Of a stretch of 64,000 nucleotides of DNA, positions 47,695 to 59,879 are shown in pieces. The DNA comes from Siphonodentalium dalli. Its lineage: Eukaryota; Mollusca; Scaphopoda; Gadilida; Siphonodentaliidae. The position numbers and the translations under genes are program-made. The stretch covers positions 154,283,151 to 154,347,150 of the forward strand of contig CP136068.1 in assembly GCA_032622095.1 (NCBI GenBank), read 5' to 3'. Position 1 is the stretch's first letter. Every line of letters starts with the position of its first letter. The notes under the pieces were generated by a model, which saw nothing but the letters and a program-made list of their open reading frames with translations, had not been told where the DNA came from and ran no database searches.

Positions 47695-50060
47695 TGTTGT
47701 CTATTTTCGTAGACGTATTTTACTCAACAAAAAGCCAAAAATAAGACGTTAAATGTTCGTTGACACCCATACAATGTTCTGATTACGCAGTTTATGAAGT
47801 TTATGTCGGGCATCCGCTTGCTGGATGCTGCTTATCTAGGTTAAATTCTAGAATTCTAGAATATGCAGCTATTAAAGCATATACAATCACGATAATCGTC
47901 CATTCAATCATATTTTAGATTGACTAGGGATCTCTGATTTTTTAATAGAAGATATAAAAAAGCAAAGAATCCTACAGTTACGAATATTATTATATGGATG
48001 TTAAACCTTTGGTTACTAAATGCGCTGTAATGAGAATTGACTTGAATCATATTGATTAAATTGTAGGAATGCTTAGCTATTAAGTTCAACAAGCAGTAAC
48101 ATATAAAAAAGAGAAAAGAATCATGCAGTTGCAAATATTATTATATGGATGTTATTCATTTGGTGACTAAATGTGCTATAAAGAGCAGCGACTTGAATCC
48201 TATTGATTCATTTGTAGGAATGCTCAGCTATTAAATTCAACATGCAGTAACAGATTGTTTCAATTATTAGCTAAACATTCATACAAATGAATCATTAAAA
48301 ATTAGTGTTATGGGTGTCTGAACCTAGCTATTATAAGGCACATTATTATTCCTCGCTACTAACGTGTCAAGTGAGTAGGAACGTGGGCTGTAGGGTATCC
48401 AATGTTGGGGCGTCCACCGTGGAATTTCCAACCGCACATTGAGACAGACCAAACTCATGCACAAGGCCTGGGCTTTGGTTTTCCCCAACTGCATGACACA
48501 CTATAGCTCTAGATTGTATACCATTCTGAAGTGAATTAATCAGTGACCTTTGATTGGCCACCATGCAAACCGGGGGAGAAACTCAGGATACATGGGCCCA
48601 GTGAGAAAATGTGGATATCTGAACCTGAAAATTGCAAAAAACATCTAGACTGGCTTCAAGATTCCCAACTGTTGGAAGTTTCCAACCTGGCGCCCCCACC
48701 CCCATAAGATTGGAAATGTTCCCAACGGATGGAGAGAGAGATGATTTATTTTGCAAAAGAGCATACATTTTTTAATACAAAGCATATTAATTAAATGGAA
48801 TTAGATTATTTGTCCATTAAACCAGTTTCTTGCCAATTGGGGGAGGGGGGGGGGGTAAATGTGATATAGAAAACTAGATCACACCTGCTCCCTACTTCAT
48901 GTCCACCCATCATGAGTTTTGGATCAACTCTAAAGAAGATGTGTCCATTTGTATATGTCAAATATGGTTGATTACATGTTTAAAGTGTAGGAAAGTATGC
49001 AAATGTTAGTCTAAAGACGACAAAATCCCACTATTAAATTGTTGTCAAATCAAATTAAGAGAACAATTTCAAACCAATCTATTGTAAGATAAGAAATTTG
49101 TAATTTGTTGAACATTTTGACCAAATTAAGTACCCCCTCCCCAAGTCCACCCACCACACCAATCACGTCATAACCTATCAATGATTCAGTTGAACGTGAT
49201 TTCATAAGTTATATTCATGTCTGGGCGACAAACATGTGTAAATGTCCCTCAGGCGGACTTCAGAGGAGGAAATATGATGGCGCTGGTATTGAAATATTGT
49301 CACACCTGGATCTTTCAATAATGCCCAGATTAAGTAACTGAATATAACATCTCATATTCACCTGAGAGTAGATTTATATTACCATTGGTCATTTATATAG
49401 GCGGGCTTGATTATGATACTGTACTCATCGGGACTTTCAATATTTTATTTCTGCCTTTTAATGTCACTTAATCTCCCGTATTAGGTATTTATTGTGTTAG
49501 TTCTTAATATACCTGTTCAGGCTGTTCTATTATGCAAATTACATAAGCTGCAGTCATTATCTGGTTTAAAATGTCAGATACACAAGACGATTTTCGGACC
49601 CAAGTGCAGAAATCGTTCGAATAAATTTCATGGACAGAACCGTCACAGCCATGATCGGTTTGAAATATAACCGTAACACGCACCCGTGCCGATTACGAGG
49701 TCGCAGCTCCCAATTATCAACCCCTATCGGGATACTTTCTCAGATATTTTACAAAAGAATAAAACGGGTACACTTTATAGTCAGTGTTTGTCTTCAGAAT
49801 GCGTTTCATATTTTATACGCCACGAAAAACAAAGAAAATGCGTCCACTTGGCTTGATTTTAAGTGATAACATGTTGATATTTACGCGTCAACTCGCTAAT
49901 ACCGAGTTAATTGTGGTCTAGAGTTCAGGTTTCGATAACACGGCACTTCTGCAGCCTCTGTTCATTCAGGAAAGTTTAATATATTCAAGATATCTATAAT
50001 TATGCGTGATTTTGTCACAAAAATGATTATTTTCAATCATCAGGAACCGTAACAAATCAG
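47695..50060. other. No gene seen
   Basis: Includes a ~190-bp near-duplicate pair (about 47950-48080 and 48120-48260, landmark TATTATATGGATGTTA) and a dispersed repeat at 48370-48740 (ACTGTTGGAAGTTTCCAACC) related to 62925-63400. A short frame at 49571-49624 and the one at 49630-49866 have no recognisable homology. Confidence 0.45.
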
Positions 50061-50966
50061 GCAAGAACCATCACAATACCGGCGATAGAACGACTTCCGA
50101 TGTAACAGTTCCTACACAGTGTTCGCCATGCACCTTTCCGAAATCACAAAACACCACACTGTTATCCCCATTCTAATGCTCTTCGAACTTAAAAATGTTA
50201 TTTAGACAAACAAATGGCTCGTAATTATCAACGAAATGTGCGGCCATAGAAAACACTCAGCCAATTCACGACTTTTTATTTTAAATTTAATGCGCTAGAT
50301 AAAATATAGTCCCCCAATTACCATCGCTCTTATCGTTAAAAATACTGATAAACATGAAAAATTGCCACCTCAAATAGAAATAAATATGCAGAACAATTAG
50401 TTTCTGCATGTACCTGATGTCTTTTTCAGATGTTTACCACTTACAAATTGCGCTTTTGATTTTACCGCGATCTTGAAGTTGAATTGAAACAATGGGAAAT
50501 TGTTTACTCAATGCGATGTATTTCACGCCGTGTCTGTCGCGGTTTCATGTCAATAAATTTGATCAAATGATATCGAGACACTGATATTGGTGGGGTATAA
50601 CGTTGTGGTGTTTTGTATTTTCTGAAAGTACATACATGTATACAGGGCGAATGTACTGACTGTCAATTTTCGACAAAAGCCACATCGCTGGTTTGTTTAT
50701 ATAGCAACGAGCTAGTAACGGAAGTCAGTGCCAAGGGCGTCAACGCTATAATCTACTCCGTAACGTCACCGGCATGTACTGCGTAAGGGTGACGTCATGG
50801 AGTGAAATCGGTAGGGTGACACCAACGTACGTACCTACGAATCTGACTGATCGCCATACTGTTGCGCGAGCGCACGTAATAAAGAACTTTGAGCACGGAC
50901 ATGTACATTTCCATACAGCCGACTTGAGTTGCTACACAATGTCATGTTTTCCTCATATGCTTCTAG

Positions 50967-51185
50967 CAATCAACCAGCCAGTGCTGGGACTACGCTTCGT
51001 GAGTGGACAATGGCATTGGATCGACGGATCATCGACGGTACCCGTAACAGCTGGTAGGGCGGTGTGGAGCGGCTCAGAACCGACGTCAGACAGATGCGTG
51101 AACTCGATAAGTCTTGATTCTCAACCGAACTGGGTCGCCTATGATTGCCCACAAGAAATTTACCACGTCATATGTGAGAAAGAAT
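50967..51185 (+). CDS. C-type lectin-like domain, C-terminal-half exon
   Basis: Encodes about 72 residues: VLGLRFVSGQWHWIDGSS (the 'WIGL...W.W.DGS' region), then a loop with EPTSDRCV, QPNWVAYDC and HVICEKE, the standard CTLD ending. Three cysteines complete the long-form set begun at 4096. The EPN/QPD sugar-binding triplet reads EPT and the WND motif is replaced by NWVAYD, so calcium-dependent sugar binding is doubtful. The exon starts after a pyrimidine-rich tract and TTCTAG. Two bases complete the codon begun at 4284, so the frame continues. It ends at a possible donor AAT/GTACGT. Reading on instead gives a stop after six codons (51203-51205), so it may be the last exon. Confidence 0.85.
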
Positions 51186-51229
51186 GTACGTATATTCACT
51201 CTTAAATGTTTAGGTTTTTAAAAAAACCA

Positions 51230-51590
51230 AAATTTGTTTTGAACTTTGTCCCATATATGTAACCAAATTAGGTTTTGATCAAAACCAAATACCAAGCGTC
51301 AACTGGTTTTGATCAAAACCCAAACTGGTTTTATATATGAAACCAATTTTGTTTTTTATCAAAACCAAATTTGGTTTTGAGCAAAAATATCAAAAACCAA
51401 TTTTGGGTTTGATCAAAACCAAAATTGGTTTTGAACTTTTGTCCCATATATGTAACCAAATTAGGTTTTGATCAAAACCAAATACCAAGCGCCAACTGGT
51501 TTTGATCAAAACCCAAACTGGTTTTATATATGAAACCAATTTTGGTTTTGATCAAAACCAATTTTGGTTTTGATCAAAAGGTTCAAAAAG
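51230..51590. repeat. Palindromic minisatellite GGTTTTGATCAAAACC
   Basis: The 16-bp perfect palindrome, or one-base variants, recurs about eight times. A ~190-bp block (with TTGTCCCATATATGTAACCA) is itself duplicated at about 51245 and 51437. It starts within 50 bp of the lectin exon end. Confidence 0.85.
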
Positions 51591-51599
51591 TTGCTTTTT

Positions 51600-54500
51600 T
51601 GCACAATTTATTGAAAAATGTGCCATTCAACATACTTATGCAACCTTTAAGATATTAAAGTTGGATAAGATATTTAAGATATTAAAGTGTTAATTATATA
51701 AGGCTTTATACTTAGGATGCTATACAATCTGAAACAGATGCCACCAGATTCCATTTCCAGAACAAAAATTCAGCTGCTCTGTAAAAAAAACACTGTAACA
51801 ATTAAGAAAGAAACAGTCGCCAGCAATTAGATCGTCTCCTTCTGTCGTAATAATTACAGTGACCAGAATACGGTGAACAGAAAATTGGTGAACAGAAAAT
51901 TACGGTAAAATGTTATGTTGTACGAAAACCCATTAGTTTTCATGGTTTCTACCATAATAATTTTGGTTGCCAAGTAAACAGAAAATAAACGGTGACTATG
52001 TAAATGCTTTTACTGTTATCACTTATTTACTGTTTACACAGTCCTGAAATTATTATGATAGAAACAGTTGGTCCGCAAACAGTCAATGTTTCTCACATAA
52101 TTTTGCGATGACTTTTCCAAGAGTGCATGCTGGCATAGAACTGAATTCCACAAGATGTGGCAAAAAATGACATGTAAAATTTCCTGAAATCACAAACTCC
52201 TGAGGACTATTCTACCATTTAATTGCTGTTAGCAATCTTAAATTGAGGCATGTAATTTGCCTGCATATGTGAGGGCCACCACATTCATGAATCATATCAT
52301 AAGCAACCGAAATTAAGAGTCGAAGATGAAGGAAATTGTCCAAATGATATAATTGGTTGCATCTATGTTGAATGACGTTTTAAGATAAACATCAATGATT
52401 ATGTCTTTATCATATATGAAGACACAGTGAGATTTTGGAAATTAAACCTTAATTCAAACTTATCCAGCACGAATAACTGTCATCCTAGCCATTCTTCCAC
52501 AGAAGTGTCTATTCCTGTCTTCTGTGCACACCTCACCAATGCAACAATAGCAATGAATTAACACTTAATATATAGTTCATCACACATCTGCTTATATTGA
52601 ACATTCCCAAGAATGACAGCTCATCTAATTCTACACCTGCCATGCAGTAGTAATTCAAAGATCCGCAAGCTCCTCTACATTGCCATCTGATGAATATACC
52701 AGTACTTGACAGCATAGCATGATTATACTACTAACGTCCCACAGGCTGCATGAAACTTGTATATTGTATATGCATGCTCTGAAAAGAAATGCATAAAATA
52801 CTATTTTTAGGAAAAGTCAGATTTAAAGACATATATTGCAGACTTATTTGATTGAATATTAAAAGCATTGTTAGGGCATGGCAAAATACGCCCATGGTAA
52901 TTCCAACAAAAGGCCTTTAACTCTGGTGAAAGTGACGTGCTGAACCAAAACTCAAACTTGACCTGTATTTTGTACAAGTAAACACACATATTCCAAATTT
53001 CATTCAACTCAGTTGAGACTATCTAAAGTTATCATCTGGAATCCAAAAGTGAACTAATAGACAGATGCACGGCATAATACATAATAACATAATACATCCC
53101 ATTTTGTAAACAGGCATAAATGGGTGTATATAAACAATCAGTTAGTATCCAAACACTATCCCAACTGGAATTATGTAGCAAAAACATGAGATTAAGAACT
53201 AGAATTCCAACCATATCCACTGTACCATTTCAGAGAACACAACGGTTGAACTACGCACAAATGTGAATATATAACTTTACTCAGGGCACCTTATTGAATA
53301 TAAACATTATTGAAATGATTGTCGCAATACTTAAGTCACTGAGTTTAATTTGTTTATAACATGATGCAGTTTTCTGACTATTTGGATAACTTATTTTGGC
53401 ATCATTATTTATTATTCCATCCGCAGGTCCGGGAACACCTCAGTGGATTGTTTCACATCACTTTAATTTGTCTTTAAAAGCACATCAGGTTATTGGATAT
53501 TTATAAGGCCATCCTGGCTATGGTTAATTAAGTTTATATAGCATCATCAGTATTCTGTGAACTAAAGTGCAAAATGCGGTGATTATTCCCCCCCCCCCGG
53601 CCCTTTTTTTTTATCTCCAGTAACCCTTCACAGGTATTATTTTATTTAGTTTTATTCCATACCTTGACACTTAGAAACACCCACTCTGCTAGAGATTATA
53701 CGTTGGAATTGATATTATTTATTTTGGACTTTTTTCCATAGGTAGGGAATGTACACATAAATTCAACAAACATGCAACATAAGGCGGTTTGTGAAAGATG
53801 CAGAATCCGATTTGATTGTCACCAGATCATCCGGTTACAACATGAACAACAACGGAAATTTACACCAAAAGCCATTTTAGTCATCCAAATTTACCAACTC
53901 TTTACCAACAAATACTCACAGCAACAGCGGACAGTCAGCAAATTTTGGGACACATTTTTGCCATTGGCCAATTTTTGAAATTCACGCACCCCTCGATTCA
54001 CAGCTGATAAATAATTGTTTATAAGCAGTCACGATATTGCGCCATTTCCTTATATTTATGTTCGCGTGAATTATGTCATTTGTAAAACCCCTAATTTGGT
54101 GCGTCTACAACTTACAACTCACAATACTATCATAGTAAATTCCTTATTTGGGATGTATTACCATATTTTGGTTAGGACAAAATACTAACAGGATCGGGGG
54201 GGGGGGGGGGGGGGGTCGGAAAAATATTTCAGGCACGTATGCTGATTTATACTTTTAGACCCTTGTTGGGATCCACCCACCCCCACATCCAATTTTTTTT
54301 TCTCTTTTCGGAAGTGTTTTTCGACCATTTTTTGACACCCAACCCCCTTTTTAACACTAAAACAGAGATTTGCGGGGGGAGGGGAAATCACTGTAAACAG
54401 CTGTATATGAATTTATGTGCATTCATGGATGTTAACATAACATGTAAATAGGAAAGAGTCATTTTGGGGTCATTTGGCCAAAAAAACATGGCTACCAGCG

Positions 54501-54608
54501 GGCAGCGGCCATCTTGGATTTCAAAATTTGCAACAAAATACAACACGATAACTGCCTGCAGTCAGTTTAGCAGTTAAAATTACATTATTTCTCTTATTCT
54601 AAGGTGTT
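51600..54608. other. No gene seen
   Basis: AT-rich DNA without recognisable coding sequence. It contains C and G tracts near 53590 and 54197 and one copy of the 'CGGCCATCTTGGATTTCAAA' phrase near 54505. Confidence 0.45.
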
Positions 54609-54904
54609 TTAAAGGTACTCAATCCGATCAGACGCTCCTAAATTACTATTTCTTTGGCTTCGGGGGTAAAAAGATAATTGATTCGAGTCGAGAAACCTAC
54701 CCGTCAAAGCTCAGAGTGATCAGATATAGAATTTTGAAGTTAGTTATTTAAATTGTTTCTGGGCCAGAAACTCGTGTTCAAACGGATAAAGATGCAGATA
54801 AAGATGGATAACTCTAAAATCAAGTGGTAATAATAACCACTTAATAACCCCGAAGCCAAAGAAATAGTAACTTAGGAGCGTCTGATTGGATTGAGTACCT
54901 TTAA
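54609..54904. mobile_element. TTAA-flanked MITE 5
   Basis: 296 bp. Inverted repeats of at least 50 bp start right at the TTAA borders (AGGTACTCAATCC, ACGCTCCTAA, TACTATTTCTTTGGCTTCGG). It is non-coding. Confidence 0.85.
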
Positions 54905-55860
54905 GCCAAACTCTTTGCAAAAACAGTCAAAAAACATGCAGGAAAACAAATTTTCAGTTGCGGAAAAAATTGTTTGTTGGTCCCATCGACCACACACCCA
55001 CCCCGGCATACGTGCCCGGAAAAAAAATCCCCCCCCCCGACTGGATTGAAAAATATTCAACTTTTTGCAAGAACAATTATATTATTTTTGTCTGATGATT
55101 TGCCAATCATGAAGTAATGTGGATTATGAACTGACAGCGGGTAGAATGTAGAATGGGTCGATTACAATAAAATTTGGTGTGATTTGAATGCGATTGTTGA
55201 TTGTGCCGATAATTTTACCTTCGCCTTCCACAGCGCAACGGAACATTTTCATTGAACGATTTGGTAGTTCCGAGTGTCCATTCGGAAGTAATGTAGTTTT
55301 CCATTGAAGTTGATGTTTGTAAATTAATTTACTGTTTAAGTGTTTTATATTCATCAGACATTTGTTTGTGAAAAATCATTATAAATGTGTTAATTATTGA
55401 CGAATGCGTAGTTCCCAAATTGCGAACTAGAATCGAGTATGTGGTCATTTTTCCAAGAATTCTTTGAGCGCCCTGTACGTATTAAGTGACATGACCGACT
55501 ACATGCTCGTACTCTAACATAAATTTTCACGCGAGGAACGAATGCATGACCAAATTCTTAATTTATTTTATAAGCCAACAAGACAGGTACAAAAATCGCC
55601 ATTATATGACAATATATCTGGCCATCATATCGGTGGACATGTTGTCGACCAAACAGGCATGTCAGGCCGTCACAAATATGTCCTGGCGTTTCGCTGGTGA
55701 AACGTTCAGATGACCACGATCGTGAGTGGAGGAATCGGGCCTGACGAAAATCGTGGATAGTTTGTATACACGATTGCGATATATATCGTCGTAGATGATG
55801 ATATCGTGGATTGTTCGTTATATAAGCATGCAATTGACTACCTTACGATCATTCCATCTA
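54905..55860. other. No gene seen
   Basis: No domain recognised on either strand. Confidence 0.4.
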
Positions 55861-56795
55861 AGAATGTATTACATCACAAGTGGAGGTAGTCAAGGATACG
55901 CCACGATTTTGCAAATTTAAGGCAGATTTCCACCAAATTGATACCCATTCTACTCCATGATTCGAGAAATCTAATCGTGTGACGTAAAGATGGAAAAGTG
56001 GCGCATTTGAGTCAGTGTTGCATGGAAGGGGGAGAGGAGCACCAAAATTTATCAAGCTTTTTAGCGCCGAATTCCACCAAATTGATACACATTCTTCTCC
56101 ATGATACAATAACTAACACAAGTGGCGTGTGATTTAAATATGTCAAAAGTGGCATTTAAAGTGTGATTTAACGATGGAAAAAGTGGTGCCATTTGAGTCA
56201 GGGGTGCAATGAAGGGGGAGGGATGCCAAAATTTATTAAACTGTTTTCAGCGCCGATTTGCACCAGATGGATAAGTAAGTAAGTAAGTAAGTAAGTAAAT
56301 ATTTTATTATGGCATATCATCATAAAATGTGTTACACATATATAATTAAATAATAAACAATAATATGTCATATGGTGGTGGCATGACCATATGGTCGTCT
56401 TCCTGCCGCCACCATTTGGAAACGGAAAATATGGACAAAAATATGGAAGATATACAAATTTATACAAAATTGGCATTTATGCAAAATTGACATACTGGGT
56501 GGGGTTCAAACCATATAATATAATGAAATAATAATGACACCAGGCTTTGTGTGTGTCTGCGTTGTTTACAATTTGATTACAAATTTTTAATCTTTAGCTA
56601 TAAAGTTCAAAAATAAATCTGTTCAAACTAGACAATGTTCTAATCAGTTTGCACCAAATAGTTAATATTTGCACTGAATAAAGGCACTCAACAACACAGA
56701 AGATTGAAAAAAACAAATATCTACATGCATATATACACATAAGCGCATACATACATGCATTTACATATATATATATATTCATCAGGCACATCTTC

Positions 56796-58196
56796 TCATT
56801 TTTTTAAATTCATTTTACTAATGAGAGAAGGTCGTTTTATAGTTATAATTTCTTTCCTTATTGGAAGTTCAATTCCAAAAGTTAGAGTTAATTCTATCTT
56901 TTTAGTACAATCTGGACAAAACTTGTTTTTGCACTTAATATTCGAAGAATAATTGTCAATAATTGATTTGGTAAATTTGTTCTTAAAGCCTGGCTTCGAT
57001 TGGATATTCTGTAGAGTAACGTCAAGAGTGTTCCAAATTTTTGGAAATACATGGAGGGGTAGTTTTTCAGTGAATTTAATGCGAGCCCTTGTTTCCTGTA
57101 TTTTTCCTGAGGGCCTAGTACTCATACTCGGATGTTTATATATTCTAAAACTATTAACAAATGATTTGGGAACATTTACATATTTCCAGTCGTGCATAAA
57201 TAGACATATCCGATGCATATACTCATCCTGCAGCTTCAAAATGTTATTAGATTTAAATAATGGTTCGGTGTGACTATTGTAGCGTTTTTTATTAATAGCT
57301 CGAATTGCCTTTTTCTGAAGTACAATAACTTGATTTTGAGTACTTGCATTTCCCCATAACTCAATTCCATAAAGAATGTGAGAATGTACTAAGGTAAGAT
57401 ATAGCATTCTAAGACAATCGAAAGAAAGGAAATTTTTTACTCGAGTTATATCATAAAGAGAATTAGACATTTTCGCACAAACAGCTTTCACATGGTATTA
57501 AAATGTCAGATGTTCATCTATGTGAATACCTAAAAATTTGAAAGATTTTTCTTGACAATCGGATCCTATCCTTTCAATCGGCTGTTTATTTATATTCAAC
57601 ATTCTATTTGCAACTAAATACGGGCCATTTATTGGTTGTATCACCATATATTTAGTCTTATTTGTATTTAATGATAGTTTGTTTGCTCTACACCAAGTAC
57701 TCAATTTTTCAAGCTCTTTGTTGAAGTAGTCATACAAATAATCAAGGTTGTGATGTGAAGAATACACAGTTGTGTCATCAGCAAAGGATAAAAGTGATAG
57801 GTTATGAGATCTGTGCATATTATTAACATAGACCAGAAAAAGAATCGGACCTGCAACAGATCCCTGGGGGACTCCACATGTAATTGGAAGTTTAGAAGAA
57901 ACCATACCTTCCAGTTCCACACATTGGTATCTATTTGTCAGATAATTTCTAAACCACTCATTGGCTTTGCCTCTTATTCCATAAGAATCAAGTTTATTTA
58001 GCAAAATTTCTTGATTTATTGTGTCAAAAGCTTTGGAAAAATCAATAAATACAGATAGCGTACAATCTTTATCCTTCTTATCATTATTCAAACCCACATC
58101 ATAGAGTAGCTTCAAAATTGGATGAATTGTTGAATGATCTTTTCTAAACCCATATTGATTATGATAGAGAGTATCATGTTTATTTAAAAAAAACAA
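56796..58196 (-). pseudogene. LINE reverse transcriptase, C-terminal part
   Basis: In order: QYGFRKDHSTIHP, LSVFIDFSKAFDTINQEIL with the first catalytic Asp, ITCGVPQGSVAGPILFLVYVN, LSFADDTTVYSS with the FADD active site, and FLGIHIDEHLTF. An in-frame TAA at 57498-57500 follows, and the same frame continues with AVCAKMSNSLYDI and HSHILYGIELWGN, the usual CR1/Jockey C-terminal region. It is joined to the upstream part by a frameshift in a run of T near 58190. One stop plus one frameshift make it inactive. Confidence 0.85.
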
Positions 58197-59650
58197 CTAG
58201 TCTGTGACATACAATTTTTTCTAAGATTTTAGAAACAATGGGCAGAATACTTATTGGGCGATAATTTCCCATTATCTTTTGGTCGCCTAATTTGGAGAGG
58301 GGTATAACTTTTGCTATCTTCATGTCTTCTGGAACAATTCCTGTTTCCATTGAGAGATTGAAAATATGACATACGGGTTGTGAAATTTCCGAGATAACTT
58401 TCTTCATAATGAAAGAGCTAAGACCATCTTTGTCAATGCTGTGCTTCCCTTTACTTAAGGAAACCGTTGTATGAATTTCTTCCGGTGTAGTGGGATGAAA
58501 AAAGATTGTTTCACTACAAGGTGTAGGTAAGTATGAAGAGTATTTGTTACAAGTTTGTGATATTTTCTCAGCCGCAGTAGCGCCAATGGTAGAAAAATAT
58601 TCATTAAAGGCGTCAGCAGCTTCTTTCCTATTTCTACTTTCGACACCCCCAATAATGAATGACATGGGATATTCTAATTTTTTAGATCTTTGTTGCATTA
58701 TCTCACCTATCAGTTTCCATGTTTTTTTCATATTATGTTTATATTCATTTATCATATTTTTATAGTACAAGGTCTTACTTGCTCGTTTTATTTTATTAAA
58801 AAGTTTACAAAATTCTTTGTATTCTGTTACATTACTTTCGGAAGGGTTCTTAAGCTTTGTGGTAAAAAGTTTAGCTTTATGTTCAGATGAAATCATCATT
58901 CCCTTGGTAATCCATGGTTTCTGTTTGGTGGATTTTGATCGTGATCGTTTTAATGGAAAAGCTATTTCAAAGGCATTTAAATAAATTTCCATAAATGATT
59001 TATATGACTCCTGTGGACACGTTCGTCCTACAACACTATTATAATTAGCCGTTCCTAGTAGTCTTTTAAAGCATGATATATTTTCATCATTATAGTTCCG
59101 CCGGTATTCTATTTTAGCTTTTGGGCAAGATTTATTTTTGTTACTCTTATAACAGAGGAAAGTACCGAAGTGGTCAGATATCTCAATTAGTATAATACCC
59201 GTTTCATAATCAATAGTTGGATCATTTATTAAAATCTGATCTATCAGAGTAGCAGTGAAGTTTGACACTCTAGTTGGTTTTGTTATTGTTGGGAGGAAAC
59301 TAGAGGCAAAGACATAATTAAGAAAATTGTTAGTTTTATCATGTCTACCGTATTTCAATAAGTCAATGTTGAAATCTCCCATCAAAACTATTTTTTTATG
59401 TTCTCTATTGGTTTGGTCCATTTTCTCATTCATAAGGTTGATAAATTTATCTAGGTCCGCTTTTGGTGCTGTATTAGGCCTATAAATTGTTCCAATTATA
59501 TACGTTTTATTTTTATTTGTCAACACTTCAACAAAAAGTGACTCAAATACATGAGGAATAAATGTTGTTAAATCTTCTCTGATTTTATAAGATAAGTCTT
59601 TTCGAATGTACATGCCAACACCGCCGTGACAGTCATCTCCATCCGGACGG
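58180..59650 (-). pseudogene. LINE endonuclease and RT N-terminal part
   Basis: About 490 codons. The apurinic-type endonuclease lacks its N-terminus. It starts near RPDGDDCHGGVGMYIRKDLS, then IGTIYRPN, VLMGDFNIDLLKY (catalytic Asp/Asn), TLIDQILIN and ISDHF (SDH motif). An RT thumb/fingers region follows: KGKHSIDKDGLSS, KVIPLSKLGD and NYRPISILPIVSKILEKI, then a frameshift at FFK. The Met-Ala-Glu-Lys start at 59676 lies in flanking repeat DNA and is not a real start. Confidence 0.85.
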
Positions 59651-59879
59651 CACCGATACAAATTCTTCTCAGCCAAACGTATACATAATCATCTCCATGA
59701 TATCAGGAGTCTAATCGTGTGGTTGAAAACGCCAAATTGGCGCCGTTTGTTTAAGAGATGGGGGGGGGGGGCACTATATTTAATACGAATTAGTTTGTCG
59801 CCGATTTCCACAAATTTTATATATATTCATCTTCGTTGCTCAGGTTAAATTGATGTGAAAGCCTCTGGTGTGCACATGT

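Larger units (their letters stand above)
45830..50169. repeat. Inverted-repeat pair enclosing ~4 kb
   Basis: Arms 45830-46017 and 50061-50169 are near-identical reverse complements (outer GGGGATAACAGTGTGGTG, inner ACTTCCGATGTAACAGTTCC). The left arm has an extra 81-nt palindrome. A third, partial copy starts near 50595. No target duplication was found, so these may be foldback ends or two copies that landed in opposite orientation. Confidence 0.6.
4285..50966 (+). other. Inferred 46.7-kb lectin intron packed with mobile elements
   Basis: The donor GTGAGT at 4285 and the acceptor (pyrimidine-rich tract, TTCTAG) at 50966 bound two phase-1 exons that are complementary halves of one lectin domain. 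No other lectin exon was recognised between them. The interval holds the DIRS, LINE, LARD, Helitron and MITE elements annotated separately. The alternative is that the two exons belong to two lectin genes whose other halves were lost or lie outside the window. Confidence 0.55.
56271..59650 (-). mobile_element. CR1/Jockey-like LINE, 5'-truncated and broken
   Basis: The coding region (59650-56796) is followed by a 3' region with AGGAAGACGACCATATGGTC and a tail of about seven AAGT units on + (ACTT on the element strand) at 56271-56299, typical of CR1/Jockey-group LINEs rather than poly(A). It inserted into one unit of the 145-bp repeat family. Flanking repeat sequence continues on both sides with at most a 4-bp GATA duplication. 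Confidence 0.85.

Noticed and set aside
50774-50966. Upstream extension of the second lectin exon back to ATG 50774
   Set aside because: The extension has no lectin similarity, while a good acceptor (TTCTAG) lies exactly where the domain similarity begins and gives the matching phase.
54197-54216. G-run (also near 33687, 48841 and 59760) as G-quadruplex regulatory sites
   Set aside because: Simple homopolymer tracts of uncertain length with no gene nearby. No functional claim can be supported.
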